From IMG/VR virus record IMGVR_UViG_3300022745_000129, positions 1-26,690 of that record: 26,690 nt of DNA; one strand, 5' to 3'. Of the stretch, positions 8,447 to 15,414 are shown one piece after another (the first letter of the stretch is position 1; each line of letters opens with the position of its first letter). A model generated the notes under the pieces. It saw nothing but the letters and a program-made list of their open reading frames with translations. It did no database searches and was not told where the DNA came from. The DNA comes from a virus. The position numbers were made by a program, and so were the translations under genes.

Positions 8447-8905
8447 CTATGCTATGCGAATCAGTCCATTTGTCGCGTCATTTGTCGGCATCGTGAGTGT
8501 CAGCGTTCCGGCCGTAATCGTCTGCGCGCCAAACGTATGCACGCTCAAGGCTAGCTTCGACGCCGAAGTATCGTTGTAAATCAGAACCGCGTCGAACGCC
8601 GTTGCCAGCGTTACGTTGGTATAGACAATCGAAGCGGAAGGCGTGAAGAATGCTGTCGTGCCGCTCGTGGATGGGCCAGTGGCCGTTGTGACAGCAACGC
8701 CCCCGGCAGTGTAGTTCGTTCCTGAAACTTCGCCAGTAACGCTATAGACTGTGTCGCCTGCGCCGCGTGTGGCCGTGGTCAGATACAGAGCCGCTTTGTA
8801 GGCATCTTTTGTCGTCGCGGCGCGTATGACGCTCGTTCCAAATGCGTGCAGGCCGTTCATTAGATCGGCCTTCGCCTGGGTACAAAAGGCTTGTGTATTC
8901 GCCAT
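8447..8905 (-). CDS. Phage virion protein of the MANTQA type
   Basis: This 152-residue protein begins MANTQAFCTQAKADLMNGLH and contains VIRAATTKDAYKAALYL, TGEVSGTNYTAGG and LSVHTFGAQTITAGTLTLTM. I recognise this layout as a recurrent small phage structural protein of unknown detailed role, found near terminase or portal genes. It has a short helical N-terminus then beta strands. A GGAGAATAGC site precedes the ATG. Confidence 0.7.
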   Translation of the reverse strand: MANTQAFCTQAKADLMNGLHAFGTSVIRAATTKDAYKAALYLTTATRGAGDTVYSVTGEVSGTNYTAGGVAVTTATGPSTSGTTAFFTPSASIVYTNVTLATAFDAVLIYNDTSASKLALSVHTFGAQTITAGTLTLTMPTNDATNGLIRIA

Positions 8906-8906
8906 G

Positions 8907-9098
8907 CTATTCTCCTAGTTTCGCTGCTTCACCGAAGGCGCAGACAGGTTTCTTGAGCGTGATGTGCGCGCTCCGATGGATAAGCTCGCCGTCGAGCCAG
9001 TATTCCACCCAAGTTGTGTGCTCGTTCTCATTGTCTACTTTGCCCTCTCTCTTTTCGAGCAAGGCTTCGTCCATCTCGCCATGGGTAGTCGTAATCAT
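8907..9098 (-). CDS. Small hypothetical phage protein
   Basis: The 63-residue product starts MITTTHGEMDEALLEKREG and has WVEYWLDGELIHRSAHITLK, a short beta-hairpin-like region. Similar short proteins are common next to the MANTQA-type virion gene in phages. The GGAA before the ATG is close to it, so a later start at the MDEALL methionine is possible. Function unknown. Confidence 0.6.
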   Translation of the reverse strand: MITTTHGEMDEALLEKREGKVDNENEHTTWVEYWLDGELIHRSAHITLKKPVCAFGEAAKLGE

Positions 9099-9115
9099 TT
9101 CCTTCTATGAGGTTC

Positions 9116-9412
9116 TCAAAACAATGGCTTGCGCTTGAAGTATGCCCAAGCAATCGCAAAATCCTGGTCGGAGCGGCGAAGGCGCTTCTTCCCTCTCCAA
9201 ACAGCCGCAAGAATCTCACGCGCTTCTTCCATGCGCCTGTCGCCATCGGGAATTTGCCCACACCGTGGGCAGAACTTCAGGACAGGGTCAATTCCACTGG
9301 CATGTTGCAATTCCCGAGTCTTGATAACCGTCAACACCGCTTCATCTGCCAGCCGCCAGACTGGACTATTCAGCAGTCGCAGGAACCGCCATACAAGCCG
9401 TAGCCAACTCAT
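9116..9412 (-). CDS. Small hypothetical protein
   Basis: This 98-residue protein starts MSWLRLVWRFLRLLNSPVWR, an amphipathic, perhaps membrane-associated helix, followed by a charged helical region with a single CPRC pair near residue 56. The ATG overlaps the stop of the upstream gene as ATGA, which fixes the start against a much longer in-frame extension that overlaps that gene. No family recognised. A membrane-active or lysis-related role could be imagined but is unsupported. Confidence 0.6.
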   Translation of the reverse strand: MSWLRLVWRFLRLLNSPVWRLADEAVLTVIKTRELQHASGIDPVLKFCPRCGQIPDGDRRMEEAREILAAVWRGKKRLRRSDQDFAIAWAYFKRKPLF

Positions 9413-9723
9413 GCTGAGTTCACGTCCAACTCTGAAATGAAGAGGACGCCCGTGCCGCTTGCCACAATGCCCGCTAAAAAAACATTCGTCGCGTCCGTGG
9501 CGTGCAGCGCGTCTATCCCGGCCTTGAGTGGATGGCTGGAAATTGTTGCGGTGATTCCGGCAGTGGTGCCATACACGAAAAAGCAGTCCACGCTCGACCA
9601 AAGACGGTATGTCTTGTACTCAATTAATTGCGTGTTTGCACTCACCACACCAAGGTTCAGAATGGTCGGCTGACCGACGTAGCGTCCTACTTGTACTCCG
9701 TGTCCCGCAGCGTCAGACCGCAT
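9409..9723 (-). CDS. Small beta-rich putative virion protein
   Basis: The 104-residue product has a run of beta-prone segments, including TSSHPLKAG-like and NVFLAGIVASGTGVLFISEL stretches, typical of small accessory virion proteins of phages. It overlaps the next gene by four bases and the previous one by eleven. No enzyme motif is visible. Confidence 0.6.
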   Translation of the reverse strand: MRSDAAGHGVQVGRYVGQPTILNLGVVSANTQLIEYKTYRLWSSVDCFFVYGTTAGITATISSHPLKAGIDALHATDATNVFLAGIVASGTGVLFISELDVNSA

Positions 9724-10036
9724 AAGGGAAAGGAACTTGCAAGCTTTGGATAGTTCCTAGAAGCAACCCATCTTTCATAAAGTGGATTTCATCTTTGGGA
9801 AGGTCTCTATTGGCATTTGGCCTGCGTCCAAGCCAGTAGTCACGCTGCCTTTGTACTTGCTCTGGTGCATATGCGCTTAGCCCAAGAAGGTAAGCCAATT
9901 CTTCCCAAGCGCAGACTTGAGCAGGGTGCGCTTCGATTTCGGTAGCATCCCAATACAAGTCTAGCGCAGTACGATAAGCGCGGAGTGTTAGAGCACTTCC
10001 GGCCATCTCGAATGCTGGACGAAGAGATTGGCTCAT
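9713..10036 (-). CDS. Hypothetical phage protein
   Basis: This 107-residue protein is mostly helical in its first two thirds (LTLRAYRTALDLYWDATEIE) and ends with a short beta segment. The chosen ATG lacks a good Shine-Dalgarno site; a TTG five codons earlier, overlapping the upstream stop, is an alternative start. No family recognised. Location suggests a virion or assembly role. Confidence 0.5.
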   Translation of the reverse strand: MSQSLRPAFEMAGSALTLRAYRTALDLYWDATEIEAHPAQVCAWEELAYLLGLSAYAPEQVQRQRDYWLGRRPNANRDLPKDEIHFMKDGLLLGTIQSLQVPFPYAV

Positions 10037-10040
10037 CGTA

Positions 10041-10409
10041 TTAGTTGACAACCGCGATGAAGAACACGCTCGTTCCAGTAAGCGTCTTGACGTTCAGGCG
10101 ATACAGCGCGCCGGGATACACTGGCTGCGTGGCTTTCTGGTTTCCATTGGCCGCGAAGTCAAGCCCTGCCTGCCAGACGTTGAACGTTGTCCCGCCGTCC
10201 AAGCTGATCTCAATGTCCACGGTGAGCACAGTGATGGCTGTCTTGATAGCTTGGATGTCCAGAGAGAAGTCACCGCCCGCAGGCTTTGCCAATGCTCCAA
10301 ACTGAAAGCTGTTCGCCGTGCCTGTCGCCGTGACCGTGCCAGTAATTTGGACAGGGATGCCAGCCTCAAGTGCTGCTGTCCCGCCCGCTGCCGAGAGTAC
10401 TAGTGCCAT
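10041..10409 (-). CDS. Beta-sandwich-like small virion protein
   Basis: The 122-residue product is beta-rich with LSLDGGTTFNVW-like sequence and a GGAGG ribosome-binding site ahead of its ATG. Such short beta-sandwich proteins next to the terminase often act as capsid decoration or head-completion proteins. Its first ten bases overlap the end of the large terminase gene. Exact role is not visible in the sequence. Confidence 0.6.
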   Translation of the reverse strand: MALVLSAAGGTAALEAGIPVQITGTVTATGTANSFQFGALAKPAGGDFSLDIQAIKTAITVLTVDIEISLDGGTTFNVWQAGLDFAANGNQKATQPVYPGALYRLNVKTLTGTSVFFIAVVN

Positions 10410-11839
10410 TGTTGCCTCCGCCTTCCAGTGAAATAGATGGGATGGCCGTGCTTGCGCTCTTGCGCGGCGATGACCTGGTACTGAATCGCTCGCATGGACA
10501 AGTCTTCTGAAGCTACCTCAGCCAGCTTTTGCTCGATGCGCACCGCCACGGGAATTGTTCCTACCGGCATGTGGCTCTTCAGACCGTATCGCGCCGAGTC
10601 GCAAGCATCGTCGGAATCCATCTTGAGGCAGTCTTCCAGCTTCTTAGGGTCGCGGGTCAGGATGGGCAGAGTCTCGATCAGTTGCGTGCAACTATCGGAG
10701 ATAAGCCACAAGTCGCTCTGCAAGAGGCCGTAGAGCAGTTGCCAGCCACCCACCCGGTCGTTATCCGCTGGGGAACACTCGACTCCCAACTCAGGTACAA
10801 GCACTGAGTTAAGCTGAATGGCAATCGTTTCTTCGCTCGTTCGCTGAGCAAAAGCATCAGGCGATAAGTAGATGGCGAGAATCTTTTCCGGCTGTCCATT
10901 TGAGTCAACGCATCTCTCCGCGATGGCTTGGCCTAGCATTCGAGGCGTGAGCTTGTTCTGGACAAACTCCCGGTAAGTGATGACTTGGCCGTTTTGAGCA
11001 GTGGTGTGCCAGTGGACGGCTGAAGGATGCTCAAAGCCCCAATCCACGGATACCCACTTCGGCCACCAAGGCTGTGGCTTGACTGTCTCCGCCCTGGTCG
11101 TATGCCGCGAGACACTGAAGATGTCGAAGTACTGGCCCGCGAAAACGTTCCAGTCGCCATGTAGAAACGCTTGTCTAAGATGGGTAGGCAAGCTCTCCAG
11201 CGTCCTGCGATACTCAGCGTCATTGGCGTAGATCGGATTATCCGCCAGAGTGGCTTTGATGAACGCATAGTCGTTTGGCTGGTAGAGTTCTGGCCGCTCA
11301 AAGCCCGCAGGCGCTCTCTTGTCAATCCACAATGCTTTGACCCAGGCGTGGCCGATGTTGCCAGGATTGGTGGCACCCGCCATGCAAGGATGCGTCCTAG
11401 GAATTGGGCAGCGATTGCGGGTGGTCAAGAACTGCCACATCTTCAGCGTGAACAATGTCAATTCATCTATGCCGATGAACAGAAACTCCGCACCTTGGTA
11501 TTGGTAAACGTCGTTTTCATTCTGGCAGTAGCCGAAGCGCAGAATGCTTTTGTTTGGGAAGTTGGCGATATGGCTGGACTCGTTGTACTTTACGCCCATA
11601 TCCCGCCAAGGAACGTCTTGCCGCCATTCCTTGAGCAAACTCATCTCAAGTTCAGGGAAAGTACGGCGAAGCAACAGTACGTCTGCCCCAGGAGTCTCTA
11701 ACGCCTGCATCACCCCTTCCCACAGTAGCGCCTTTGTCTTTCCTGGTCCTGCCGCTCCGCCAAACAGCCGATACTTTGCAGGATTGCCGTGGAATTCGTT
11801 TTGTCTCGGGAAAGGAGTGTACGTCTTGACTTCGATCAA
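10400..11839 (-). CDS. terL: Terminase large subunit
   Basis: This 479-residue protein is the DNA-packaging motor and nuclease. Walker A is GGAAGPGKT (residues 27-35) and Walker B with catalytic acid is FLFIGIDE (119-126). An ATP-coupling segment near ATNPG follows (156-160). The C-terminal nuclease has VSVDWGFE (Asp266) and the late acidic motif DSDDACDSARYG (about 408-419). It would cut concatemeric DNA and drive it into the prohead through the portal. The start is TTG, overlapping the small-terminase stop as TTGA; no better start exists. Length is normal for the family. Confidence 0.95.
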   Translation of the reverse strand: MIEVKTYTPFPRQNEFHGNPAKYRLFGGAAGPGKTKALLWEGVMQALETPGADVLLLRRTFPELEMSLLKEWRQDVPWRDMGVKYNESSHIANFPNKSILRFGYCQNENDVYQYQGAEFLFIGIDELTLFTLKMWQFLTTRNRCPIPRTHPCMAGATNPGNIGHAWVKALWIDKRAPAGFERPELYQPNDYAFIKATLADNPIYANDAEYRRTLESLPTHLRQAFLHGDWNVFAGQYFDIFSVSRHTTRAETVKPQPWWPKWVSVDWGFEHPSAVHWHTTAQNGQVITYREFVQNKLTPRMLGQAIAERCVDSNGQPEKILAIYLSPDAFAQRTSEETIAIQLNSVLVPELGVECSPADNDRVGGWQLLYGLLQSDLWLISDSCTQLIETLPILTRDPKKLEDCLKMDSDDACDSARYGLKSHMPVGTIPVAVRIEQKLAEVASEDLSMRAIQYQVIAAQERKHGHPIYFTGRRRQQWH

Positions 11840-12132
11840 CTCGGAAAGTCTCCGCGCCTAGCCGGCCGCTCGATTGCGCTCACAATCTGAATCTGCAACG
11901 CGCCACCATTGAGGCCGCTAATCTCCTGCCGTGGCTGTCCATAGCGGTATTCCAGAAGTCGTAAGAGAACTCTCGCTTCCACGCCTGCATCGAGCGGCTT
12001 GTGGAGCAGGTTGACTAGCTTCTCTATCGGGTCAACTTGCTTGAAAACCGCATCGAGAAGAACCTGAACATCCTGCTGTGACTTGTTCGGAGTGCCCTTC
12101 TTCCTGCCGCCTGTTTTGATGCCTTTTGCCAT
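11836..12132 (-). CDS. terS: Terminase small subunit candidate
   Basis: The 98-residue product begins MAKGIKTGGRKKGTPNKSQQ. The GRKKGTPNK-type basic start is common in small phage DNA-binding proteins placed just before the large terminase. A helical middle (residues 20-65) follows. Position and TTGA coupling to the large subunit support the small terminase role, which would bind the packaging site. The protein is shorter than many small subunits, and the assignment is positional. Confidence 0.65.
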   Translation of the reverse strand: MAKGIKTGGRKKGTPNKSQQDVQVLLDAVFKQVDPIEKLVNLLHKPLDAGVEARVLLRLLEYRYGQPRQEISGLNGGALQIQIVSAIERPARRGDFPS

Positions 12133-12206
12133 CTACCGTTTCTCTACCTTAGATAATGCGAGTCCTGGTACTTCACTGAGGTACGCCATGACTCTGCCGC
12201 CCCGCC

Positions 12207-12431
12207 TTACCAAAGCCCGCTCATGTCACTACCTGGCCGCCGACCCTTCTCGATGTTCACAAAAATGGGCCATTGATTGAACTGGATTCTTGCTCTGTGA
12301 CCCCAGAACTTGCTGTGTGAGCCGTTGTTATTCACCCAGTGAATTGTTTGGCCGTAAACGGGCTGACAGTCTCGCAATAGCTTAACCGCTCGACGCACCA
12401 TTTCCTTAGAAAGTTTTGGCTCATCGCTCAT
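12207..12431 (-). CDS. Small hypothetical protein
   Basis: This 74-residue protein starts MSDEPKLSKEMVRRAVKLL, a charged helix, followed by a beta-rich aromatic segment (HWVNNNGSHSKFW). The start overlaps the upstream stop as ATGA, so the longer in-frame extension is rejected. No family recognised. A gap of about 75 bases without a convincing gene separates it from the terminase genes. Confidence 0.55.
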   Translation of the reverse strand: MSDEPKLSKEMVRRAVKLLRDCQPVYGQTIHWVNNNGSHSKFWGHRARIQFNQWPIFVNIEKGRRPGSDMSGLW

Positions 12432-12940
12432 GGGATCACCTGTATAGCTGAAACAGGATGCAATTCGAGCCAGCGGGCATGATTCGTATCCTGGACCCAG
12501 CTTCCGCTCATCCGCACATGGCTGCCGACTGGCGGGACGACGATATGGCTTTTGTAGCCCTTGCACGTCTGAATTGCATCCTTTTGGCTGACTTTGAAGA
12601 GGCAAACGACCTCGAAGACCAGATTCCCGCCTTCGTCGCTTTTATTGCCTGCGTTGATGAATTGCTCTTGCCCCCTATCGAGCTTGAGCCATCCGTGAGA
12701 GTCACCATCGCTTTCGTGTCGAAGTCCGTCTTTCCGCTTGCCGTGCGTCGCGTCCACGATGGTGCCGATCACGGTGACACAAATCTCTTTCACAATGAGC
12801 CGCTCGGGGTGGTATACATGCCGCCAAAGGGTGTCATTGCACGGCTTCGCTCGAGCAGGTCCAGCCGCGAGAGCCAGGCTAAGCGCCGTGATAGCCCAGA
12901 TGGCCCATCTCCTCGAATGCCCTCTCGCGGCGGATGTCAT
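12428..12940 (-). CDS. Secreted OB-fold-like protein
   Basis: This 170-residue protein has a Sec-type signal peptide: basic RGHSRRW, hydrophobic AIWAITALSLALA, then a likely cleavage at GPARA (about residue 31). The mature part is beta-rich with VTVIGTIVDATHGKRKDG, LVFEVVC, AIQTCKGYKSHIVVPPVGSH and a final WLELHPVSAI motif. A similar order occurs in a family of small exported OB-fold-like proteins that I know from soil bacteria. The ATGA overlap with the upstream gene fixes this start. Four cysteines could form disulfides. Function in a phage is unknown; a lysogenic-conversion gene is one possibility. Confidence 0.62.
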   Translation of the reverse strand: MTSAARGHSRRWAIWAITALSLALAAGPARAKPCNDTLWRHVYHPERLIVKEICVTVIGTIVDATHGKRKDGLRHESDGDSHGWLKLDRGQEQFINAGNKSDEGGNLVFEVVCLFKVSQKDAIQTCKGYKSHIVVPPVGSHVRMSGSWVQDTNHARWLELHPVSAIQVIP

Positions 12941-13257
12941 GCCACACCTGCTAATGCGCCCCGCCGAACTTGCCACATGGGAATGCCGTCAGAAGGGAAA
13001 ATATCCCATACATCATAAAAATGGCTGTTGTTCATGCCTCGCGGCTTAACGAGTTCCGGCTTTAGATAAAGCTGGACGCCCATGTGAGCTTCATTGACCC
13101 AGAACCCATCACCTTGCTGAACGATGGAAAATGCGCGGCTGTTTGTGGTTCGATAGGAAGAATTGCCGTTCGGAAGAATGACTTCTACGTTGCGTCTGGG
13201 GATGGCAGTAGCGTCCTGAATTACTAGTCGCCTGTGTGCTCCGGCGTCGAGCTTCAC
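12937..13257 (-). CDS. Hypothetical protein, possible exported partner
   Basis: The 106-residue product is beta-rich and starts at GTG, without a Shine-Dalgarno site. The frame stays open 34 codons upstream and there reads PIARAGCASPTVRPVK, which resembles the lipobox region of a lipoprotein, but that extension has no ATG, GTG or TTG. The true start is therefore uncertain, and a start mutation or frameshift near position 13,300 is possible. It is coupled to the secreted OB-fold-like gene by ATGA, suggesting a shared extracytoplasmic role. Confidence 0.5.
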   Translation of the reverse strand: MKLDAGAHRRLVIQDATAIPRRNVEVILPNGNSSYRTTNSRAFSIVQQGDGFWVNEAHMGVQLYLKPELVKPRGMNNSHFYDVWDIFPSDGIPMWQVRRGALAGVA

Positions 13258-13342
13258 AGGGCGAACTGTAGGTGAGGCGCAGCCCGCCCTGGCTATCGGG
13301 AAGTACTCTGCGATGGAAACATAAGCGACTGGCTGGGGCGTG

Positions 13343-13579
13343 TCAAGGCTTTGCTGAAGAAACTATAACGCTCTTTTTCGGTCGCCCGCCAAGTTTGCCG
13401 TTCTCACGCGAGGCAGCAGCCTTAGCAGGAGATTTGACCTTGCCGCCGAGCTTGCCGAGCTGAAAAGCATTGAAATTCACTTTGACATAAGGGACATTCA
13501 AATGGGCCGTGAGTTCAGCGTTCCACCGCTCTCCGTCGAAAGAATACTCACGGATGACCGAATCCCTGCGCTTGGCTTG
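13343..13579 (-). pseudogene. Start-less gene remnant beside the transposase island
   Basis: An open frame of 78 codons has convincing protein character (EYSFDGERWNAELTAHLNVP, then LGKLGGKVKSPAK and SRENGKLGGRPKK at the basic end) but no ATG, GTG or TTG before residue 30. An AGGGA site lies eight bases before an ATC codon (13,553-13,555) where an ATG would be expected. It sits exactly at the left flank of the plus-strand island, so it is probably a gene broken by that insertion or by loss of its start codon. I do not know its family. Confidence 0.5.
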
Positions 13580-13598
13580 TCAAGTAAAAAGTGAAGGT

Positions 13599-13760
13599 CT
13601 ATCTAAGATTGGTAGTACTGGTACTTTTGGTGATCCTCTGTGCCGTTGTCCGGCTCACGTGGTAACGATAGGCTAATTGCCCGCAACTTAGCCCTTGCTT
13701 GCGCTTTTGGCGCATCTCCTGCCGCTGCTGCTCACTCAGCTTTTTTCGTCGGTCCACCAT
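13599..13760 (-). CDS. Minimal helix-turn-helix regulator
   Basis: The 53-residue product consists almost only of a resolvase-type helix-turn-helix: LSEQQRQEMRQKRKQGLSC leads into QLAYRYHVSRTTAQRIT, the turn and recognition helix. There is no catalytic or sensor domain. It is transcribed away from the plus-strand operon, with two operator-like sites between them. By inference it represses or activates that operon and itself. The start is ATG with a G-rich sequence upstream; longer frames through the transposase are antisense shadow. Confidence 0.62.
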   Translation of the reverse strand: MVDRRKKLSEQQRQEMRQKRKQGLSCGQLAYRYHVSRTTAQRITKSTSTTNLR

Positions 13761-13789
13761 GCCCCGCCTTTGCCGCCTGCTCCCGCAAC

Positions 13790-13823
13790 ATTTTAGGGAC
13801 TTATATACCTGACTCCCTAAAAT
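13790..13823. promoter_or_regulatory. Operator-like inverted repeat, site 1
   Basis: Perfect ten-base arms ATTTTAGGGA and TCCCTAAAAT flank a 14-base centre containing TTATATAC. It lies between the divergent regulator gene and the plus-strand promoter, so it is a natural binding site for a dimeric regulator. The same core returns at two other places in the island. Confidence 0.62.
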
Positions 13824-13828
13824 AGTGC

Positions 13829-13857
13829 TTGACAACGGTGAGGGAGTTATATACAAT
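13829..13857 (+). promoter_or_regulatory. Sigma70-type promoter of the island operon
   Basis: TTGACA (-35) and TACAAT (-10) are separated by exactly 17 bases, the best promoter match seen in the window. The start of transcription would be near 13,864, 17 bases ahead of the first plus-strand ATG. Site 2 overlaps the spacer and -10 element, so a bound regulator would block polymerase. Confidence 0.7.
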
Positions 13858-13863
13858 GGAGTC
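13842..13863. promoter_or_regulatory. Operator-like site 2, overlapping the promoter
   Basis: GGGA, one base, then TTATATAC repeats the left part and core of site 1. The right arm (AGTC) is degenerate, so this would be a weaker or half site. It covers the -10 region of the plus-strand promoter. Confidence 0.5.
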
Positions 13864-13880
13864 AGAAAGTGAGGTTCCCA

Positions 13881-14117
13881 ATGATTAGCTTTTGGAAAGG
13901 CAGTTACGATTACAAGAGGGCGCTTGAATACGATTTCACTCCTATCGAGTCCACTCAAGTGCCCGGCTCTTTCTTCCGCTGCAAATGTAATCAATGCGGA
14001 AAGGTCTACAACATCAATCAGCGAATGAGAATTTGGCAACACAATTGGAAACACAAAAACGAAGATGCTGAGAGGGCGGGAACGTCGAATGTACCTCTCG
14101 GCATCATGGGGTTCTAA
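13881..14117 (+). CDS. Cysteine-containing small protein, first gene of island operon
   Basis: The 78-residue product starts MISFWKGSYDYKRALEYDFT and carries CKCNQC at residues 34-39, followed by a His-rich helix (WQHNWKHKNED). The Cys and His residues could form a small zinc site. AGTGAGG lies six bases before the ATG; a GTG four codons earlier is less likely. It is the first gene behind the strong promoter. No family recognised. One base separates it from the next gene. Confidence 0.6.
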   Translation: MISFWKGSYDYKRALEYDFTPIESTQVPGSFFRCKCNQCGKVYNINQRMRIWQHNWKHKNEDAERAGTSNVPLGIMGF

Positions 14118-14118
14118 A

Positions 14119-14373
14119 ATGGCAACCCTTACAACTAACCACATAGCAGCACAAGAAAGAAAACGATTGAAACGATTGAAGGTCAACGTGCAAGGGAAAA
14201 TCGTGGTTGAGGAGCACGGCATGTATGACTGGCTTGTGATGTTCCCAAGTGGCCGCATAGAACGCTTCCGCAACAAATCCGAGGTGGAAAGAGTCGCCAA
14301 GCAGTATTTCGCCAGACGGGCCAAAAAGGCGGCAATCAATGCAGGATTGATTGAATGGAGAGATAAACGATGA
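14119..14373 (+). CDS. Small basic protein of island operon
   Basis: This 84-residue protein is basic and mostly helical, with QERKRLKRLKVNVQGKIVVE near the start and QYFARRAKKAAINAG near the end, flanking a beta hairpin. It could bind DNA or RNA. Its stop overlaps the transposase start as ATGA, so both are translated together. Function unknown; an accessory to transposition is a reasonable guess. Confidence 0.58.
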   Translation: MATLTTNHIAAQERKRLKRLKVNVQGKIVVEEHGMYDWLVMFPSGRIERFRNKSEVERVAKQYFARRAKKAAINAGLIEWRDKR

Positions 14374-15287
14374 GCCGTTCGACAATCAGCACCTTCAAAC
14401 TCTTCGAGATGTTTCCTGACGAAGGCAGCGCGAGAACCTATCTGGAATCGCGGCTCTGGCCGAACGGCGTCACCTGCCCGGAGTGCAAGAGCATGGAGCG
14501 AATCACCGTCCGCAAAGACGGCTACTATCGCTGCAATCCCTGCAAATTGGACTTCACTGTCCGAACTGGGACCATTTTCGAGCGGTCGCACGTTCCGCTC
14601 CATAAGTGGCTCTATGCGATGTACCTGCTCGTTACAGCTCGCAAAGGCATTTCTTCGATGCAACTGGCGAAGGAAATCGGTATCACTCAGAAATCCGCGT
14701 GGTTCGTTCTTCACCGTCTCCGCGAAGCGTGCGGCAAGGACTTGGACAAACTGCGCGGCACCGTCGAGATCGACGAGACTTTCATCGGCGGTTTGGAAAT
14801 CAACAAGCACGAAGCCGATAAACAGAATCTCGGACGCGGCTCGGTTGGCAAGACTCCCGTACTCGGAATGCGGGAGCGCGGCGGTCGCACAAAGGCAATG
14901 CCTCTCAAGACCGTGAGCATGGAAGAAATCCAGAACGCGATTCACCGCAACGTCGAAGTCGGCTCGACTCTCTTCACTGATGAGCACGGAGCGTACAACG
15001 ACTTGGACGGCCTGTTCTTCCGGCAAGAGTGGGTCAACCATTCTGCGGGTGAGTACGTTCGCGGAGTCGCCAGGACGAACAGCATTGAGAGCGTGTGGGC
15101 CGTCCTCAAGCGCGGACTGCACGGCGTCTACCACCAAGTCAGCAAGAAGCATCTCGCCCGCTACGTTGCCGAGTTCACATTCCGGCTGAATCAAGGGAAT
15201 GTTGCTCGCCACACGCTCAAGCGGCTCGATTCGTTCGTGGACGCGGTTGTGGGGAAGCGACTCACTTACGAAAGGCTCACCGCATGA
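14370..15287 (+). CDS. tnpA: IS1595-like transposase
   Basis: The 305-residue protein has the IS1595/ISXO2 layout. An N-terminal zinc ribbon (CPEC at 36-39, CNPC at 55-58) is followed by helix-turn-helix-like AKEIGITQKSAWFVLHRLRE (100-119) and an RNase H-like core with VEIDETFIGG (Asp135), LFTDEHGAY (Asp204) and ARTNSIESVW (Asn237, Glu240), the DDNE-type set expected for the family. It appears intact. It is coupled at both ends (ATGA) to small genes in one regulated operon, instead of standing alone as in a simple insertion sequence. I could not find terminal inverted repeats. Confidence 0.9.
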   Translation: MSRSTISTFKLFEMFPDEGSARTYLESRLWPNGVTCPECKSMERITVRKDGYYRCNPCKLDFTVRTGTIFERSHVPLHKWLYAMYLLVTARKGISSMQLAKEIGITQKSAWFVLHRLREACGKDLDKLRGTVEIDETFIGGLEINKHEADKQNLGRGSVGKTPVLGMRERGGRTKAMPLKTVSMEEIQNAIHRNVEVGSTLFTDEHGAYNDLDGLFFRQEWVNHSAGEYVRGVARTNSIESVWAVLKRGLHGVYHQVSKKHLARYVAEFTFRLNQGNVARHTLKRLDSFVDAVVGKRLTYERLTA

Positions 15288-15400
15288 ACCGCGAACTCCT
15301 AGACCGAGTGACTGACCATGTGCTCGCATACCGTCCTAAGCCGAAGTCAAGGGCCGCGAAAAAGCGTGCCCGGAAGAAACGAAAAAAGAAAAGGGACTAA
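15284..15400 (+). CDS. 38-residue Lys/Arg-rich protein
   Basis: The product starts MNRELLDRVTDHVLAYRPKP, a short helix, and ends with a very basic tail of Lys, Arg and Ala residues. The ATGA overlap with the transposase stop supports translation. The charge suggests nucleic acid binding. Its TAA lies inside the third operator-like site and overlaps the stop codon of the convergent PAPS-reductase-like gene. Confidence 0.55.
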   Translation: MNRELLDRVTDHVLAYRPKPKSRAAKKRARKKRKKKRD

Positions 15401-15414
15401 TGTATATAATTCCC
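15393..15414. promoter_or_regulatory. Operator-like site 3 at the island's right edge
   Basis: GGGA, five bases, GTATATAA, one base, TCCC: the spacing is identical to site 1 read on the other strand, though the outer arms are shorter. It lies on the converging stop codons of the island operon and the PAPS-reductase-like gene. It may be a regulator site, a recombination end or a terminus of the element. Confidence 0.5.

Larger units (their letters stand above)
13599..15414. mobile_element. Putative transposase cassette with own regulator
   Basis: This island is the only plus-strand gene group in a minus-strand genome. It holds a divergent regulator, a promoter with operators, three accessory genes and an IS1595-like transposase. 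It lies between a truncated PAPS-reductase-like gene and a start-less gene remnant, as an insertion would. The outer limits given are those of the regulator gene and the third operator-like site. True ends, inverted repeats and target duplications were not recognisable by eye, so the boundaries are provisional. Confidence 0.5.

Noticed and set aside
12133-12189. An 18-codon frame before the small terminase gene
   Set aside because: No ribosome-binding site and no coupling; only its stop touches the next ATG.
13599-15329. A 576-codon open frame on the minus strand
   Set aside because: It runs antisense through the intact transposase; only its last 53 codons form a believable gene.
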